Of a DNA stretch of 64,000 bases, positions 62,432 through 64,000 are shown in pieces. Source of the DNA: Nonomuraea polychroma (GTDB lineage Bacteria; Actinomycetota; Actinomycetes; Streptosporangiales; Streptosporangiaceae); assembly GCF_004011505.1 (NCBI RefSeq), contig NZ_SAUN01000001.1, positions 11,125,501 to 11,189,500 of the forward strand, given 5' to 3'. Position 1 is the stretch's first letter; the number at the start of each line of letters is the position of its first letter. The notes beneath the pieces are model-generated. The model did no database searches and was not told the origin of the DNA. It saw only the letters and a list, made by a program, of their open reading frames with translations. The position numbers and the translations under genes are program-made.

Positions 62432-63385
62432 GTGACAGTGACGATTCGTGATGTGGCCCGGGCGTCCGGCGTGCACGTGTCCACCGTGTCGCGGACGTTC
62501 TCCGCGCCGCACATGGTGAACGCCGCCACCCGCACCAGGGTGCTGACGGTGGCCGAGGAGCTGGGATACCGTCCGAACCGGGCGGCGCGGGCGCTCACGA
62601 CCGGCCGCACGCACAACCTCGGGTTGATCGTGGCCGACATCGCCAACCCGTTCTTCCCTCCCTTGATCAAGGCGGCTCACGCCGCCGCGCGGCAGCGTGA
62701 CTACCACCTGTTCGTGGCCGACACCGATGAGGAGCCGGCCGCCGAGGAGGAGCTGGTGCAGGCCTTCTCCAAACAGGTGGACGGCCTGGTGTTGTGCAGC
62801 CCCCGTTCCTCCAACAAGGTGCTCGAGCGGCTGGCCGAGCGGGTGCCGTTCGTGGTGATCAACCGGCGGCTGCGCGGCGCCGCCACCGTGCTGATGGACG
62901 TCGGCCACGGGGCCAAGCTCGCGGTCGAGCACCTCGCCGGGCTCGGGCACCGTCGCGTGGCGCTGGTGTCGGGGCCGGCCGGCTCGTGGACGAGCGCGGA
63001 GATCCGGACGGCCGCCGAGCAGGTGGCCGGCATCGAGCTCGTCGTGATCGGCCCCAACCCGCCGACCGAGCGCGGCGGATTCGCCATCGCCAAGCGGGTG
63101 CGGGACGCCGAGGTGACCGGCGTGCTCGCCTACAACGACCTGGTGGCGATCGGTCTCATCGAGGGGCTCTGCGAGCTCGGACTGAGCGTTCCTGAGGACG
63201 TCAGCGTCGTGGGGATCGACGACATCGTGCCAGGGCGGCTCAACCGGCCCAAGCTCACCACGGTGGCCATGCCCACGGCGGCTGCCGGGCGGCTCGCGGT
63301 GGACCTGCTCATCCAGGAGGTGAGCGCCACCACATCGCTGGAGACGCGCCTGGTCATCAGGGACTCCACCGCAGCGCCACGATAG
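62432..63385 (+). CDS. LacI-family transcriptional regulator
   Basis: 317 residues: N-terminal HTH with hinge (TIRDVARASGVHVSTVSRTFSAPHMVNAATRTRV to GYRPNRAARAL) and a periplasmic-binding-protein-like effector domain (LGLIVADIANPFFPPLIKAA, VLAYNDLVAIGLIEGL, SVVGIDDI). GTG 62432 start. Palindromes fit to its family occur before this gene, the uronate operon and the ABC permease, so it probably represses all three until a sugar acid binds. Confidence 0.93.
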   Translation: MTVTIRDVARASGVHVSTVSRTFSAPHMVNAATRTRVLTVAEELGYRPNRAARALTTGRTHNLGLIVADIANPFFPPLIKAAHAAARQRDYHLFVADTDEEPAAEEELVQAFSKQVDGLVLCSPRSSNKVLERLAERVPFVVINRRLRGAATVLMDVGHGAKLAVEHLAGLGHRRVALVSGPAGSWTSAEIRTAAEQVAGIELVVIGPNPPTERGGFAIAKRVRDAEVTGVLAYNDLVAIGLIEGLCELGLSVPEDVSVVGIDDIVPGRLNRPKLTTVAMPTAAAGRLAVDLLIQEVSATTSLETRLVIRDSTAAPR

Positions 63386-63394
63386 CCCGCCTGC

Positions 63395-63408
63395 TGCAAC
63401 CGGTTGTA
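63395..63408. promoter_or_regulatory. LacI-type operator after lacI-type gene
   Basis: TGCAACCGGTTGTA, with CAACCGGTTG a perfect 10-bp palindrome; same half site as at 62261. It lies 9 bp after the LacI stop and 187 bp before the permease gene. Confidence 0.6.
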
Positions 63409-63513
63409 CTATCCGAGACCCGAATTCATCTGACTTCTCTAGCGGGCAAGTCTGTCACCTGGGAAAACGCCGTGGCGATATATCGGTAACGGCTATGTAA
63501 CGTCTGCAAAGGG

Positions 63514-63553
63514 TTGACGTAACTTTCCCGGCGGCTATAGGAAAGCGCTATCC
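63514..63553 (+). promoter_or_regulatory. Promoter plus LacI-type operator for the ABC transporter
   Basis: TTGACG (63514-63519), a 16-bp spacer and TATAGG (63536-63541). The palindrome GGAAAGCGCTATCC (63540-63553, 12 of 14 symmetric) overlaps the -10 and the likely transcription start, a position suited to repression. Confidence 0.65.
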
Positions 63554-63581
63554 ATTCACATATCGCCGGAAGGTCCGTGTG

Positions 63582-64000
63582 ATGACTGACGTTTCGGTGG
63601 CGGTGAAGCCCCGGGGAGCGGCGACCCAGCCCGCACGCGGCGGTCACCGCTCCACAAAACGTTCCCGCCGAGAGGCGCGGGCCGCCTATCTGTTCTTGGC
63701 GCCCTGGTTCGTCGGCCTGCTCGTCATCACGATCGGCCCGATCTTCGCCTCCCTCTACCTCTCCTTCACCGACTACAGCCTCCTGGAGGAGGCGAAGTGG
63801 GTCGGATTCGACAACTACATCACGATGTTCACCGAGGACCCGAGGTTCCTGTCCTCGCTGAAGGTGACCACGATCTACGTGGTCGTCTCGGTCCCGTTGC
63901 AACTGGCCTTCGCGCTCGCGCTGGCCCTGGTGCTCGATCGAGGGCTGCGCGGCCTGTCGATCTACCGCTCGATCTTCTACCTGCCCTCACTGCTGGGCGG
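63582..64000 (+). CDS. Sugar ABC transporter permease (MalF type), partial
   Basis: About 139 residues before the right edge. A basic cytoplasmic head (KRSRREARAAYLFLAPWFVG) is followed by the first helix and the typical LSFTDYSLLEEAKWVGFDNY periplasmic segment, then the second helix and YRSIFYLPSLLGG. It belongs to the carbohydrate (CUT1) permeases. GGAAGG precedes the ATG. The second permease and binding protein should lie beyond the window; the substrate is probably the sugar acid or oligouronide of the adjacent pathway. Confidence 0.92.
   Translation, partial: MTDVSVAVKPRGAATQPARGGHRSTKRSRREARAAYLFLAPWFVGLLVITIGPIFASLYLSFTDYSLLEEAKWVGFDNYITMFTEDPRFLSSLKVTTIYVVVSVPLQLAFALALALVLDRGLRGLSIYRSIFYLPSLLG

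Noticed and set aside
63426..63902. 158-codon minus-strand frame opposite the ABC permease
   Set aside because: Asp/Glu/Arg-rich mirror of a clear CUT1 permease that has its own promoter and ribosome binding site.

Overview
The window is high-GC DNA (about 70 %) with actinomycete signatures: many GTG starts, GTGA/ATGA four-base overlaps inside operons, leaderless promoters, mycothiol-enzyme-type folds, a rifamycin-responsive promoter element and single-domain or ECF regulators typical of Streptosporangiales/Streptomycetales. The gene mix looks most like a Nonomuraea/Streptosporangium-type chromosome arm, but the genus is an inference. No rRNA, CRISPR array or replication origin was seen; there is one tRNA.

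Layout. 1-4.2 kb: metal resistance (CDF exporter with a CmtR-like ArsR sensor, a frameshifted ACR3-type permease, a MerR regulator with a CC-motif protein and a CadD exporter). 4.3-7.5 kb: two secreted M28 aminopeptidases. 7.6-10.1 kb: a DinB-type protein, a CbrC-type zinc protein and two gene relics. 10.1-13.8 kb: rifamycin defence, a GT1 glycosyltransferase (rgt-like) followed by the RNA polymerase protection motor helR, with a near-perfect rifamycin-associated element upstream. 14-18.4 kb: PadR/chromate transporter pair, a broken ArsR next to an SRPBCC protein, a DUF998 protein, an AlkD-type protein. 18.9-22.7 kb: three-subunit periplasmic aldehyde oxidase (paoABC type). 22.9-25.5 kb: two MFS transporters. 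25.7-32.6 kb: relics, then a five-gene IclR-headed operon for sugar-acid oxidation ending in an FAD/Fe-S oxidase.

33-38.2 kb: an ECF41-type sigma factor (sigJ) divergent from an NDH-2-like oxidoreductase, each with an ECF41-like promoter, then a membrane protein carrying a duplicated sigJ tail, a P450 and its ferredoxin. 38.4-41.8 kb: a decayed mobile region (Tn3 transposase, replication-relaxation and serine-recombinase fragments) abutting tRNA-Arg(CCG), with an intact TetR/DoxX pair inside. 41.9-50.2 kb: mostly housekeeping and envelope genes, including thiC behind a TPP riboswitch, a cellulose-binding SGNH esterase, a Usp protein and an SDR operon. 51-55.1 kb: a 37-bp tandem repeat, then a two-component system with DUF4956 and VTC-domain genes. 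55.2-57.4 kb: acyl-CoA dehydrogenase and acyltransferase.

57.5-64 kb: a LacI-controlled uronate/aldarate pathway. A uronate-dehydrogenase-like protein, a KdgD-type dehydratase, an enolase-superfamily dehydratase and a Gfo/Idh-PmoA fusion are translationally coupled on the minus strand. The LacI gene and a sugar ABC permease run the other way, and several LacI-type palindromes lie between and around them. Together they would import a sugar acid, oxidise it and pass it towards 2-oxoglutarate semialdehyde.
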